From: Epichloe hybrida
Taxonomy: Eukaryota > Ascomycota > Sordariomycetes > Hypocreales > Clavicipitaceae
Length of the DNA stretch: 64,000 bases
NCBI GenBank assembly: GCA_019022495.1
Contig: JAFEKR010000002.1
Location: forward strand, 3,224,001 to 3,288,000
Direction: 5' to 3'
This document shows, in pieces, positions 1 to 11,984 of this stretch (the stretch's first letter is position 1; each line of letters opens with the position of its first letter). Below the pieces are notes generated by a model. It saw nothing but the letters and a program-made list of their open reading frames with translations, did not search any database and had not been told where the DNA came from. The translations under genes and the position numbers were made by a program.

Positions 1-622
1 CGACCTTTGGCCAATGCCTCTTGGCAAGTATGACATCCAGCTCTGCTGACATTGTTTCCTTCATCTCGTTCCAAAGGGACTCGGTTACTTTCTCAACATA
101 ATCGACCAGATGTAGCGACTCATTGCCCGGTAGAGTTCTCAGTCTGAGTGACAATTCTTTCAATTTCGCATATGGTTCGAGAGCGGCTTTTGGGCTTCCA
201 GGTAGATGTGATCGAGCTTCAGCACGGAGCTTCTCCACATCCTGGAGAAGCACGAGGTATTTGTGAGCCAACTCTACATGCTGAAGCTTCTTCATTGGCC
301 GCTGAAGTCGAGCGATTGCTTCGTCAGGAGCATCGGAGGCGGCAGCGATTTTGATGCGGGTGTCAATGCTCGCTTGCAGTTGATTGAAGTCATTGATCTG
401 TTGCTGGAGCGATTCGTTTCGGCCGGCAGTGGCGCGACGGGCTTCATCGAGCTCTTTGGTAGCATTGTCAAGCTGCGATTGTAGCTGGTTCCGCTGTGTT
501 TCCACGTTGGCTAGTAGGTCGTCGAGAGTGCTCAAATCAGCGGCAGTTTGGAGCTTGTCGTCTAGATAATCTTCAACACGGGTATCGAGGGATTGACCCG
601 GATGGATATGAAAGAGTGCCAT
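1..622 (-). CDS. RINT1/Tip20 family vesicle-tethering protein, 5' part
   Basis: Partial gene running off the left edge. The frame is open without interruption from ATG at 622 to base 2 (207 codons, no intron seen). The N-terminus begins MALFHIHPGQSLDTRVEDYL and is followed by a long heptad-like stretch at about residues 30-75 (DDLLANVETQRNQLQSQL...) that reads as coiled coil. From memory of the family this is the fungal RAD50-interacting protein 1 / Tip20 start. Such proteins act in the Dsl1/NRZ complex that tethers Golgi-derived COPI vesicles at the ER. The diagnostic C-terminal RINT1/TIP20 domain lies outside the window, so the call rests on the N-terminal part only. It is divergent from the Fig1 gene at 2019. 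Confidence 0.72.
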   Translation of the reverse strand, partial: MALFHIHPGQSLDTRVEDYLDDKLQTAADLSTLDDLLANVETQRNQLQSQLDNATKELDEARRATAGRNESLQQQINDFNQLQASIDTRIKIAAASDAPDEAIARLQRPMKKLQHVELAHKYLVLLQDVEKLRAEARSHLPGSPKAALEPYAKLKELSLRLRTLPGNESLHLVDYVEKVTESLWNEMKETMSAELDVILAKRHWPKV

Positions 623-2018
623 TCTAATTTAGTCTGGCGCGCAGGTGCGCAGGTGGCGGCTCGAGACCGTGTTGGTGTTGGTGATGGAGAATGGAGAGGT
701 TGAGGTGACGTGGGATGCACCGCTTCCTTATCGATAGCTCCACCCCCAACGTTCGGCGGTGCGGTGCGAGGCACGATGCTTATCGATATGCTCCGTAGTC
801 CGTCCGTACGGGTAGCTGAACAAGGGAGTTCCGGCGATCCGGACAACTTCAACACAACTTCTGTCAATCGTTGGCTCCCAAGCAGGCAGGCTACATGTAT
901 CCGCATGGTGGCTGTGCATCCTTCTCGGTCCCGTTGTCCCAGCAATATTACCAGGTGAGCTCATCCATGCCGTGCCTAAACGACAGCCAGCCACTGGACA
1001 AGGCACCCCCCCACCCCCCCAAAAAGAAAAGAAAAAGTACGGATTACTTTTGATGCACTTTGGGAGGCAGGTGCGAGGCAGTGCGCGGCAATTGCCTCGT
1101 TGAGCCCGTTGAGCTCTCTAGCGCCGCCCACGGCACTCTCTCTGCCGATCCGCCCTCCAAGCTTTTGTTCATGGCGGCCCAGTTATTACATGTGTTAGTC
1201 CAGACGTCACCCCATCAGGGCCGGGCCGCGTCGCCTAGCCAACCCGAGTAAATAGAAAAGAACGAGGCTGGGCCAACCACACATGATTAATCAGTCCGCG
1301 GAAGTTCTCAACGCCCCGAAATCCAGATGGTTGGTGCATGACTTTGCTTTTCACTGAGACTGCGAAAGCTCGTCTAACGCCACTTTCCCCAGCCATCGTT
1401 TTTCACTTTCTCATTGCTCATTTTGTGCCCAAAGAACAGATCAATAGCCTCCGAGAAGTACCGCATGAAGATACCTCTCCCCCCTCCCTTCCCCATCTCT
1501 CTCTTCCTACCTACATTCCTCAACTCAAGTTCTGATCCACTCGAGATTTACTAACTACTCGTCATCATCCTTTCCACCCACCTCACAGTGTTCGAGGACC
1601 AAAGATAACCTCCCGTTTGCATTCCAGATTGTGCTAATAGCCCGCGGCCACGTGTCGGATCCGAAAGTCTGCACTGGTCTACATTCCACGATTTGTCGAG
1701 GACAAGAAAGACAATACCCACCATCGAGCCGTCCCGAGACCACCCCATTGTTGAATTCGGAGAGTTCGAGAAGGCCACAATTATCAGATTCGAAGACTAT
1801 CGAGTGCGACGTACGCCAGAGAAGCGCCGTGTGATCCGTGAAACGTTGTTGCAAGTCGTCCGTGGCCCGATAGGAACGACAGGCGTGGCTTCCGCGCCGC
1901 AGGCGCCTTCCAACCCGAGCGTCGCCCAGATTGACGACGACGGGGGTGGTTCAGGCAGCCTTTTGACGTCTGTACAAAGATCACCCCGTGAGGCACACGA
2001 TAATCCTACTTCTAGTAC
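623..2018. other. Divergent intergenic region between RINT1-like and Fig1 genes
   Basis: No convincing gene. It contains a C-run and A-rich tract at about 1007-1037 and a strong CT-rich stretch at about 1475-1515, the kind that often precedes fungal transcription starts, which would fit a long 5' leader for Fig1. A 127-codon open frame at 1693-2076 has no ATG at its start and resembles nothing I know. Confidence 0.6.
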
Positions 2019-2921
2019 ATGGCGAGCGGAAGCAGCAGCAGCGCCTCAGGCCGCAACATGCCGCGATTTCAGCTAGGCTGGCAACGGTTTATACCGTTTC
2101 TAGGCTACCACCACGTGTTGATGATTCTGATAGCCGTCGCTATCATTCTGCTGTCATTGCTGTTAGCTGGCTGCTCATCATCTTCGCCTATGATACCCGA
2201 CATCTTCCTCCTCTCACTATACTATCAGAAATACCAGCCTGTTCCCGACACCGCGCAAGTAAACTACAATGGCTTTGCTGCCATTGCAAATATCGCTGGT
2301 GGTGCCAGTCTTCAAGCTCGAGTTGGATATTTTGGCATCTGTGTCAATCCCGATGGAGGTTCGTGGCTTTGCAGTAACAATGCAACCGCGCTGGCGAAGG
2401 AGGTCTCTGTCGACCAAGATCCTCTCAACTTGATCTGGTTGGCAGGCCAATTCAAAGATATGATTGTTTTCCCCTACCTGATGTAAGCTGAAACCTGTTA
2501 TCGAGCCTCGTTTCACAAATCAAAACGTTTACTGACGCAACATAGCATCATTGCCATCATTTTTGCCTTCATCTGTCTGCTTCTTCTGGCCACGTTTCCA
2601 GGCTGGCACGAGGAGGAAGACTCAGAGGGTTCCGAGCGTGAAGTCAAACCTTTCCCCTCCCGAGCGGTGTCTCAAGTTGCACTTGCCATCATCTTCATTA
2701 CGTGCATCTTCATCTTGGTGTCCGTGTTGTGGCAACACACGGCATCAGTCGCCGCGTCCGTAATAGCTCAAGACTTTGGCAACGGATCTGTCAAGAGTGG
2801 TGTGGGTACTAGCGCCATGGTCCTGGGTTGGTTCTCGTTTACGCTGCTCATCATCGTAACGATCGGTCTTCTCGTCATGATTTTGAGTATGCGTGTCTTG
2901 GGAAAACTGTTGCACGACTAG
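2019..2921 (+). CDS. fig1: Fig1-like calcium regulator / membrane fusion protein
   Basis: Two exons, 2019-2482 and 2546-2921, joined by an intron with GTAAGC donor, ACTGAC branch site and ATAG acceptor; phase fits (AT|C) and gives 279 aa. It is a tetraspan membrane protein: TM1 at about residues 31-51, a large extracellular loop, TM2 at about 150-172 (spanning the splice junction), then TM3 and TM4 near the C-terminus. The loop carries a GYFGIC motif at about 103-108 with a second cysteine about 10 residues on, the claudin-like signature of the Fig1 family. In yeast and filamentous fungi Fig1 supports low-affinity calcium uptake and cell fusion in mating and hyphal fusion. A second ATG 13 codons in is an alternative start. 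Confidence 0.85.
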
Positions 2922-4017
2922 GCGATCAATTAGCTGTACGCTGGTCGTGCTTGCTGCACGCACCAAGCGAAGCAATTTCGTTCAGAGCTTTTGCTCTCTC
3001 CCCAAGACGGTACATGTGATGAGCATAAGGTTCCCCGAGATTGGGCGCGATGAAAAATATGTCTGAAATACAGGAATGATTGCAAAGGTTCGCATCGGCA
3101 TTGGAGTTACCAGGGCGTCATTTAATCCAACAAACTTCATCGGCTTAATCGACCATCAATCATATTTGCGAAACGATCCACCCCGTCGCTTTATCCTGGC
3201 TTGACACCTTTCGGGACTTTCCAGCGACATGGCGACAGAATGGTTAGTCTGTGCCTGCAATCTGTGGTCTTGTTTTTCTTTTCTTTTCCTGAGACTGACG
3301 ATGGACTCTGAAAGATGGACTTTGAAAAAGCTACACGCAATGAGAGAATGTGTGAATATTTGAGAGCGTGATAAAGACGAAACCATGTATGACAAGAGAA
3401 AGATTTTGACGACAAAGGAAATGGAAGGATGGATAGATGAATACCTAAAAGAATGGCACATCATGGCCAACAACTCGTTTCCAGCGTTGTGATTGCCCGG
3501 GCTCTAGTGGGCAGGCACCTAGGTATCTAGGTATTAGGTAGGCATGGAACCTTAATATGTGTTTTTCCCTCGAAACAGACGTCTTCTGTTTTAGGCCTGG
3601 TCGCTACTGGGCGTTTCGTTGCTCCCGCATCCCGTTCATGCTTGTCTGGTGTCAATATATCAACTACAAACGTGTTTTGTTCTGCAGCATCGGCATTGAC
3701 AGCGGGCAGCTCAAGTGCCCACCGGGAAAAGGTGTCGAGGTTTCTGAAAGACAAATCATGACATTATTTATTTTTTGTGTGCGCCGTGCGTCGTATCATC
3801 GTACCCATGTTCCCAAACTATCCTTTCCCAACGCCTCCTTCATCCGCCCTTGCCATCCTGTCCAAAATTCAGTAATGCCCATAGACAGACAGACGCTGTT
3901 GCAAAATCTCATGAAACCCGACTTTTTCCCCGATCCTTGTAGCTATTCCTCGCGACAGCCCAATACGAATAAATAAATAAAACCCCTATTCTTTCTTGTC
4001 CGGGCAAGTTTGTGTTT
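2922..4017. other. Convergent intergenic region (Fig1 / Bck1 3' ends)
   Basis: No gene seen. It should hold the 3' untranslated regions of both neighbours. Open frames of up to 139 codons (3557-3976) show no domain or coding-like character. A short direct motif, ACCTAGGTATCTAGGTATTAGGTAG, lies near 3518-3542. Confidence 0.55.
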
Positions 4018-7000
4018 TTAAGAAGAAATCTTGTACGCGTCCTTGATTTTAGTATACAGTTCTGTGTCGTAAAAGAGTTGGGGTCGAAGTACGTCGGCCG
4101 TAGGACGATCAGACGGGTTTCTATTCATAGTGTTAGCATGCCGACTTGCACGTGGCACAGGGTAAATAAGCCGGTTTATACCGGAAATCGCAGGGTTCGG
4201 GGAGAAAAGAAAACAGCAACAAAAGATGGGGGGCAAGGAACAGCGGCGACGTACACTTGGAAGCAGTCCATCATGAAGGCCACAGCTAGGGGCCCGATGG
4301 TTTCCTCGATTTCCTCCGGAATTGGAGGCTTTTCGCCATTCGCAATCTTGTAAATGGCCCCTACGGCCTCCTCCTTGCTCCATGGTCTTCGCCCTGCATA
4401 CATTTCCAACACGACGCACCCGAGACTCCAAATGTCCACCTTGGCGCTGTAGCCTTCTCCTTGAGACCGAATCACCTCGGGGGCCATCCAAAATACCGAG
4501 CCCTGCATTGAGTTAGTCTTGTCGTTGCCGTAAATGTTGTCCGTCTTCTTGGAGATGCCAAAGTCGCTAATCTTGCAAGTGCCGTCTAAATCGAGCAAGA
4601 TATTGTCGGCCTTCAAATCTCTATGCAAGATACCTTCACGATGAAGGTAAGCTAATCCAGACAGTGTTTGACGAGTCAATGACGAAACAATCGACTCTTC
4701 AAATTTGCCATGTTTACGCAGGCATGAGCCGATACTTCCACCCGAAATGTACTCCAAAAAGATGCTGATGCTGGTCTCTTTGCGTTCACATCCCAGGTAT
4801 TGCACAATATTGTCATGATCCAGATGTTGCATTGTATCGATTTCCTGGTCCAGAGCGGCCACCATTTCTCGCATCTTTGCCTTGTCCCCCCCAGCAGCCT
4901 TGGGATTCACCTCCACCTCCTTGACAGCCAAGAATTCTCCAGTGGTGGCATTCATACCAAGATAGACACGGCCATAGGTTCCTTTGCCAATGAGCTGACC
5001 TTTGAACCATCTGAACGTCATCTGTCTTTTGGGTATTGTGTCTTTAGGTGTTGTGCCCTCGGGTGCTGTGTCTTTAGGTGTTGTGAGTTTGGGTATGGTG
5101 TCTTGGGGAATCTCTGGTACCATCATGCTACCACGTTGATCAGGTCGGATTTGCACAATATTGGCGTTGAACATTTTGGTACTCTTGCGGCGCATGAGGC
5201 TGGCTTGCGACTTGTTGTCTGCAGGTTGCGAGATGCTCGTGAAACGCTTGTTTGCCTCGTGGGCTCCTCGCGCAACTTCACGAATAGATTTCATTCGACC
5301 TAATCCACTGGACCGGCGTATGCTTCTTTGTGCCACAGCATGACTGGAAGATGGCCGGTCGGTGGCTTTCAAGGTAGACTGATCAGAGCCCAATGTATCG
5401 CCATCGTTGTAGAGTGAAGGCTGGCATGATGATGGTGGGATGGCCGCAGGAATATCACTAGCCGGCGCCCCGAAGCCAGCTATCGAGTTTGACTTGTTTC
5501 GGCCATCATCGGATCCTGCTGCAGACTCGCCACCGGTGCTATCCTCGAGCACAGGCTCATCGAGATCTAGATTCGGGAAGAAGTCATCCAGGTTGTTGAG
5601 CAAGTCATCAGTTGGAGGTCGATTGGCCCACACATCTTTCTCTAGGAATGACTTTCGGCGGTTGATTTGGCTATCTTTATCTTCGGAATCCCAGGTATCA
5701 GCTCCAGGTGTCCCCTGAGTCCTTCGAGGTCGTGGGCCGCCGTCGGTGCTACTCTCAGTGATGCCGGTGCCAGTGAGCGACTGAGGTGACTGGAATGATA
5801 CAGAACGAGTTTTACTCTTCCGCGAGGTATTGAGTGTTAAGAGCGGTCGTCTTTCTGTGTTCGTTTGTTCGGTCGACGAAGCTTTGCTGCTGCCAGAAGT
5901 GGCGCCCTTGCCCTTTTCCCTGCCTGCAAGAGGGATGGCAAATAGGCCGTCGTCGGAGTCATCGTCGCTGTCATTGGCTGGCGTCGGTTTGGCGGTCCGA
6001 GAAAGGGAAATCACGGAAGGTGCGGAAGATGACTTCGAAAAATGAACGTTTGCGTCCCTGAAGCTCGAGTCCGACTCGTGAGACTTTCCCTTTGAGGAGG
6101 AAAAGTCGGCAGAACCATTCGCCCTTAAATGCGAAGAGCTTGGGCTGATATCACCTCCTGGCGACACAGGGCTCGGTCCTGTTTCGAAACTCTCAGCATT
6201 TGATCCAAGCCTCATTTGGGGGGGTACTAGCACTGGCGTGCCGCCAGGAGAAGAGTCAGGCACGGAAAATGGAAGGTTGCCTGTGGTCCATGTCACTGTC
6301 CCAGGAGATCCATTTGTCAATTTGGGGCTGCCCCTCCCACGGTTGCCAGTCTGACCATAGTTTACGCTGGGCAATGCTTTCTTACCTGATAGGTGTTGCG
6401 AATCGCTGTTAGTGACCGACAAAGATGGGGATGACACGATACGAATGGGAGAAGTGGCCTTGGGCCGGCTGGCGCTGGATTGACCAACAGCTCCCAAATT
6501 CCTGCCAATGCCCACAAGAGCGGCTCCAATACCTCCATTGACAGCCATAGTCTGCGCCGCGGACTTCCCCTTTTGGTGTGCCTCTGTTGCATCTCCATCA
6601 CTGCTGACGTTCAAGGCTGGGTGTCTTGGTGAGGGAAATCCGTCAACACTGCCGCTTGAATTTCGCAGGCCGTGGCCTGACCGTCGGCTCAGCGAATTGG
6701 CCTTGATCAAGGTTGCTGATGGGTCGCTCGGGGGCGCAGGTGGCCTCCGTTGAGGGAAAAGGTGATCAGGCTTCTTGTCCTCGAATGGCGAGTTTCGAGG
6801 TTGGTCGAAGTCGACATTTCGACCCACGATACCGAATCCAGCCGAAGCGGGAATTGTTGGGCTTGGCTTCTTGTTTGCTTCCTTTCTCTTGGCGAGGTAT
6901 GCCTGTTGCTTTCTCTCTATCTCCGCTCTGTATTCGCTTGCTTCTTTGGCTAAAGCATCTTCTTCGATGCTGCCGCCATCTGGTTGATTTGCTCTCGAGG

Positions 7001-9291
7001 TCGGCGGCGATGAGCTCGATCGCTGTCTGCTACGATTACACGTCTCTTCATCCATGCCTGGCGGAATGTAGCCCGGCGATAAAGAAACAGGATTATTGCC
7101 AGGTGTAGAGACTGCGATGGCTCTAGCGGGCGAGATGAAAAACTTGAGTGGACCGGCGGAATCTCCCTTGACCCGTTTATCAGTCAAAAGTTGTTGATCG
7201 TCAAGAGGTTCTACGTGATCGAACTTGCCGAGTTCTGTGGCGTAAATCGAATACTGATCAAAGTTTGTCAGGCCTAGGTTCAAGCAAATGGTACGTCGGA
7301 TTTCCGGGGCAGATTCAGCTTCGGTGAGGTCGCACATGCGATAATTCCAGTAATCAGTTGTGGCCAAGACGAACGTTCTAACACCAGTGGTGCGCTTGAG
7401 CCTTTGCATCACGGCACTTTGCTCTCTCTCATGGGCAGTTATGCTGGCACCTAATCGTTCTAGGTGTGAGTCGCTCCCGTTCATGGCGCCATTAACACTG
7501 CCAAGGGACCTCGGTGTAGCCTTGGGTGATTCAGGAGAATCGATTTCGTCGGGCGAGGGAATGGAACCATCGTCTCTTTGTTTCTTCCTCCTCGATAAGA
7601 AGCTCAAAAAGCTCTTGGAGTCTTTTGCCGAGGCTGGCATGTCCCCTCCAGCTGATCTGTCACCGCCGGAATCCAAAGGCGAGTGGCGAGGTCGCATGTC
7701 TTGACTTCGACAACCTGCCATAGCCTCGGCGATGTTCAAGCCTCGACCAAGAATAGAAGCGGCATCGGCAGGAACACCTGATCCATAAATGGCTGCATTG
7801 GACGCCACAGAGTCTGCACTATTGCGAGATCGGTGGCCAAATTTAGCGGATGCTGGTGACGCGGAAAGGGTAGGCGTTGTTGCCGAGGGAAACGAAACCG
7901 GTTGTGGCACAGGACTGCTGCCAGGGCTTTCCTTGCATCCACTTGTCCCACGAAACGAAACGCTTTCAGCATTTTCGTTGGCAATGGGGCTCAACTTCCG
8001 GGTGCCTTCGCTTTCACTGTACTTGAGAGCTAGTCGGTGATCCGAGTCAGAGTTCGTTGTGCCGCCACTTTGCGTTGGCGTTGTGGTTGATCGGGTTTGC
8101 GAAAAGCGGCGAGCGGCGAAGCTGCCACTGCCTGCCGTCCCCGCTGAGTTCAAGGGTGTCTACAGATTGTGTTAGGAAATGATTCGTAGATCAATTTCAA
8201 GTACAGACAATAACAGCAACGAAGAAAAATTACTAGACTGGGATGGAGGAATAGCAGGCGAACAAACAACTTACATTCGGCGATTCAGCTACTTCATTAC
8301 CATTGTTTCCAAATGTGGTCGTGACTGAATTTGCCCGACGATGGCTGCTAACCATCTTGGATGGATCAACGGGTTTGCCGGTAACAATGCTTCGGATCAA
8401 CCGACGCATACGCTTCCCCTCTTCACGTTCTCGAGTCTGGTCCCAGCCCGTGCCACTATTGGAGCACTCTTGCACCAACCTGGGGTATACTTTTTGATGC
8501 ATCATGCCGAAATTCCCACGACCGCCATGCATACTTCCTAGTTCCAAGAACTGCGCTCCGTACAGACTCAGGCTTCTGAACGTCTCTTGCCAGTCTTTGG
8601 AAAATTGATTCTGCGCCAGCCATATCAGGACAGTGTCCAAAGGCCACTGCGCGGCCAACTCAACAGGGATTGTGCTGACGGCCGTGCTGGTGGACGCAGT
8701 CGAAGGCATTCTCGACTTGTAGAATCGATCTCTAGCAGAAACATCGTCCGCGTGCGTCCTGGCATTGGTGGTTGCTTCGTACCACGCGCTTTGAAGATTC
8801 GCTGGATCGCTAGACACCAGCCCAGGAATACCTACGCCTTCTCCGTACGTCCCACCCGACGGAATGTATGTGGCACTCATACTCATTGAGTCATTCGGCC
8901 GGGGCGGCGGAGGCATGGCTATCGTTTGGCCGGCTGCCATTTGGGCATGGAACTTTGGATTATACGGCTGATGCTGGTGTCCCGTAGGAGGAGGCGGAGG
9001 AATACTCAGGCCTGTTCGGCCGTCGTAGAGCTTCCCATAGTTCCCATGCCATGATTGCTGTGGGCCGAGGGTGCTGCCAGGAGGCGGTCCTGGAGGAGGA
9101 GGAATCATGATGCCTGTCGCCGCACCAGGCGGCGCACCGGGATATCGGGGAGGCGGCGGCGGGATATTCATCATGGTGTTCATGTAGGTAGGTCCAGCCA
9201 TGGGAGGAGACATTGGCGGCGGCGGCGGAGGAACTTGAAAAGACCGTGTGGGATCACTGCCCGAGACATGTCTTTGGCCGCCTTTATACAT
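4018..9291 (-). CDS. bck1: MAP kinase kinase kinase Bck1 (cell-wall integrity pathway)
   Basis: Three exons on the minus strand: 9291-8275, 8159-4255 and 4120-4018, about 1674 aa. The last intron uses donor GTACGT, restoring CFQ-VNPSDRPTA, a standard kinase C-lobe junction. N-terminus is proline-rich (PPPPPP blocks), then a SAM-like segment at about 217-265, a Ras-associating/ubiquitin-like segment at about 600-690, a long Ser/Pro-rich linker, and a C-terminal Ser/Thr kinase at about 1385-1665 with GKGTYGRVY, HRDLKADNILL, SDFGISK and WMAPEV. Bck1 acts below Pkc1 and phosphorylates the MAPKK of the Slt2/Mpk1 cascade. I start at ATG 9291, but ten further in-frame codons lie upstream, directly after a TAG that could be a splice acceptor, so a short upstream first exon is possible. 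A coding minisatellite just before the kinase domain is listed separately. Confidence 0.93.
5028..5108 (-). repeat. Coding minisatellite in bck1 before the kinase domain
   Basis: Imperfect tandem units of about 15-21 bp, read on the minus strand as repeats of the type DTIPK / TTPKDT / APEGT, lie between the conserved MVPEIPQ motif and the kinase start (MTFRWFKG). My recollection of homologues is that one DTIPK is normal here, so this looks like an in-frame expansion of about 20 residues. Confidence 0.7.
8160..8274 (-). other. First seen intron of bck1
   Basis: Donor GTAAGT at 8274 follows codon Asn (ESPN); acceptor TGTAG ends at 8160 and the next exon begins ACA CCC TTG. Phase is 0 on both sides. 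Without this intron the kinase frame and the proline-rich frame are separated by stops. Confidence 0.85.
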
Positions 9292-10411
9292 GGTGGGCGA
9301 CGAAGACGTGCGGGCAGCCACCCGCTATGCACCAAAGGGGAGTCCCGGTCTCTGAAAATTCGGAGTCGAAATTGTTGCAGGCGTTGTTGCTGAAGAAGGG
9401 GGGGGACAAAGAAATTTGTTCGTATTCGAGGTGCAAGAAAGCAATCGGTTGATGATACGGAGACAACGAGTCGCAGGCTGTTTTGAGGTTGTCGCCAAAC
9501 GGGACAGAGATACTGCGGCGAGCTCGTCGTACTCAGCGGAACCTCATTAGCTATCGTCTGGGAGTCGTCGCAGGGAACAAACTTGACGATAAGGAAGCGT
9601 CTGTATCAAGAGTTCGAAGCCCGACGGGTCGGGCTGTCCGTCCATTTGTCGTTGAGCCAGATGTCAGTGCCGAGAAGAAGAAAAAAGAGACCTCACCGTC
9701 CCGGGCGAGCTGTGGTTGGGAGTTGAAAAAAGATGGGAAAGCTGGACGAGATGAGCAAGTCCCCCCTCCTAATAATAGGTCCTTGTCAGCAGTGGTGGAC
9801 CAACAGCTCGGGCGATGCGACCAGATGGATTAATAGAACCAGACCCTTGTCGTGGAGCCTGCGCCGTTTGTTTTCTGGCGTGAGCATGGGCCCAGCCAGG
9901 TCGCGAACCCGCCTTTGCTAGTGTGCCAGTACAAGTCTATGTATAATCCGTAATCCGTACGGACTAGTATCTTTTTATTTTTATCGACCCTTGTTCCAAT
10001 TAGCCTAAATCTCGAAAAGGCCAATATTGGATCAGGAGGCGACGTGCTGGTCGTTGGCGTCCATGTGTCTCCAATTCTTCAACGCCGCTGCGCTGGTCTT
10101 CACCATCCGCCGATCTTTCTTCAATTCTCTGTCTGTCTGAGCCCACAAGGCCATCCATCTTCTGGAAGTCGACCTCAGTCCTCAGGCAATAGACCTATGA
10201 GGGGCGCCGGGCCCATCCATGCATGTCCCTGTCCACCCCCCCCCCTCATGACCGCATCTGGCACGGTGGAGCTGTCACCGAGCGGTGACGGGCCTCTATT
10301 AAACGCGCATCTCTCCTTTTTTAAACGCGCATCCTCCCTTAGTCCCAAACCAGAAGGACGACCCACCCACCTAATTTTAGTGTGTCATCGGCTTTGAGAA
10401 CCCCGTCAACC
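9292..10411. other. Divergent promoter region of bck1 and ara2
   Basis: No gene seen. Homopolymer tracts include a C-run at about 10233-10244. A duplicated element TTAAACGCGCATC is found at about 10299 and 10321. Motifs TCCGTAATCCGTACGGA around 9948-9964 belong to the dispersed TACTCCGTA-like family described in the findings. The 5' leader of bck1 is expected here. Confidence 0.5.
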
Positions 10412-11617
10412 ATGGCAGCTCTCAACAAGCCGCTTTCCCAAGTCTTGCCTCCCCTTATCCTGGGCACGGCCACCTTCAACTATCAATTTAATTCCGATCC
10501 TTCGCAAATGCCATATACCGACATTGTTCGCAGAGCGCTGGACCATGACATCGTGGCATTCGACACCTCGCCGTACTACGGGCCGTCAGAAGTCCTGCTC
10601 GGGGACGCACTTCGGACGCTGACGCCGCCCCCGAACCGGGACGGCTATTTTCTCATTACAAAAGCTGGGCGGATCGGGAACAACGAATTCGATTACTCTC
10701 CGGCGTGGATACGTTACAGTGTATGCCGGAGTCTGGAGCGGCTGAGCACGCGGTATCTTGATCTCGTGTACGCTCACGACGTCGAGTTTGTGTCTCCGGC
10801 TGAGGTCCTCGAGGCCGTCAAGGAGCTGCGGCGCATGCGAGACCAGGGCCTCGTTCGCTACGTCGGCATCAGCGGGTACCCGATCGAGGTGTTGGTCTCG
10901 TTGGCGGAAATGGTCCTGGAGCAGACCGGGGAGCCTCTCGATGCCGTCATGTCATATGCCCACTTCTGTATCCAGAACAGCCAACTGGGCCGGAGAGATG
11001 TTCTCGAGCGACTGAGAAAGGCGGGTGTCGAATGTGTTCCCAACGCCAGCATGCTGGGAATGGGCCTGTTGACGACGAGAGGGGCAGACAATGGTCCCAT
11101 GTCGTCGTGGCATCCCGCGCCGCCTCAGCTGCGAGAAGCGTGCCATGGCTTGGCAGAGATTGCGAGAAGATCGGGAGAGCGTCTTGAGGAAGTCGCGATC
11201 CGATGGGTCTTGGAGAACTGGGGTCGCGTAGGCGCACCCTTTGGCTCTGTTGCGTATCCGCGATCTCTTCTTGCAAGCGCCAGGAAGGACGAGGCCGGCT
11301 CGCCGGCACGAGTAGGGGTGAGCGTCATGGGAGTGTCCACCGTTGATGAACTCGACGAAACATGGGCGCTGTGGAAGAGCGTTGTCGAGCTGGCCAGCCA
11401 TGCCGATGCCAAGGCAGCAAGGAGGAGAGACAGGATTGAGCGCATTGTCAGAGAGCAAATGTGGCCACAGCTCGGCCGCTGGAAAGACTATGCATGGGAA
11501 AGTGGCGGCGAGACCTTTGTCAACATGAGACAAATCAAAGGTCTTGTTCCGGTGGACGCAGTTGCGCAGCGATATGGATTGATATCCAAAAAGTTCTTTG
11601 ATAGTGCCAAGATTTAA
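10412..11617 (+). CDS. ara2: D-arabinose 1-dehydrogenase (NAD+), Ara2-type aldo/keto reductase
   Basis: Intronless, 401 aa, from ATG in an ACCATGGC context. A longer frame to 10382 lacks an ATG. It is a (beta/alpha)8 aldo/keto reductase: LPPLILGTATF near the N-terminus, DTSPYYGPSE with the catalytic Tyr region, ITKAG with the Lys position, and YAHD replacing the usual LH(x) stretch, then RYVGISGYP. The order and the long C-terminal tail match fungal L-galactose dehydrogenase-like / Ara2 enzymes, which oxidise D-arabinose to the lactone in D-erythroascorbate synthesis. Substrate choice is by family resemblance only. Confidence 0.82.
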   Translation: MAALNKPLSQVLPPLILGTATFNYQFNSDPSQMPYTDIVRRALDHDIVAFDTSPYYGPSEVLLGDALRTLTPPPNRDGYFLITKAGRIGNNEFDYSPAWIRYSVCRSLERLSTRYLDLVYAHDVEFVSPAEVLEAVKELRRMRDQGLVRYVGISGYPIEVLVSLAEMVLEQTGEPLDAVMSYAHFCIQNSQLGRRDVLERLRKAGVECVPNASMLGMGLLTTRGADNGPMSSWHPAPPQLREACHGLAEIARRSGERLEEVAIRWVLENWGRVGAPFGSVAYPRSLLASARKDEAGSPARVGVSVMGVSTVDELDETWALWKSVVELASHADAKAARRRDRIERIVREQMWPQLGRWKDYAWESGGETFVNMRQIKGLVPVDAVAQRYGLISKKFFDSAKI

Positions 11618-11984
11618 TGAGTACTTGCATGGCGGTTAGCATATAGAGAGCATTGATATTTTCTCCTTTGTTTGTTAAGAAAAAGTTAGACGCGAGCGAT
11701 CACCCGAGCGATCAACCGAGCAGCAAATCTGCAAACATGATGCAACATTGAATATGAATTATGCCACGGGCCGCTTATGAGAAACACAAACACGGCATTC
11801 ACAACTCACCCTCAGCACATCTCCCCCCAACCGGCCAACGCCCACGAGGCTCCACCATAAGAACCCCCCCTCCCTTCCCTTCCCATCCATCGCGTTGCTC
11901 AAACCAGAAACCAACATCGCCAGATCAAAGCAAGCTCCCAGCATCGCAGCCGCGAAAAAAGAAAAAGAAAAACACCACCCTCCC
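11618..11984. other. Short intergenic region ara2-arp6
   Basis: Same-strand gap holding the ara2 3' region and arp6 promoter; includes a direct repeat GAGCGATCA(C/A)CC at about 11694-11716 and a CT/A-rich leader just before the arp6 ATG. No gene seen. Confidence 0.5.

Noticed and set aside
1693..2076. Open frame overlapping the start of fig1
   Set aside because: It begins with TTG rather than ATG and runs into fig1 in another frame.
10952..11533. 193-codon minus-strand open frame
   Set aside because: Antisense shadow of the ara2 gene.
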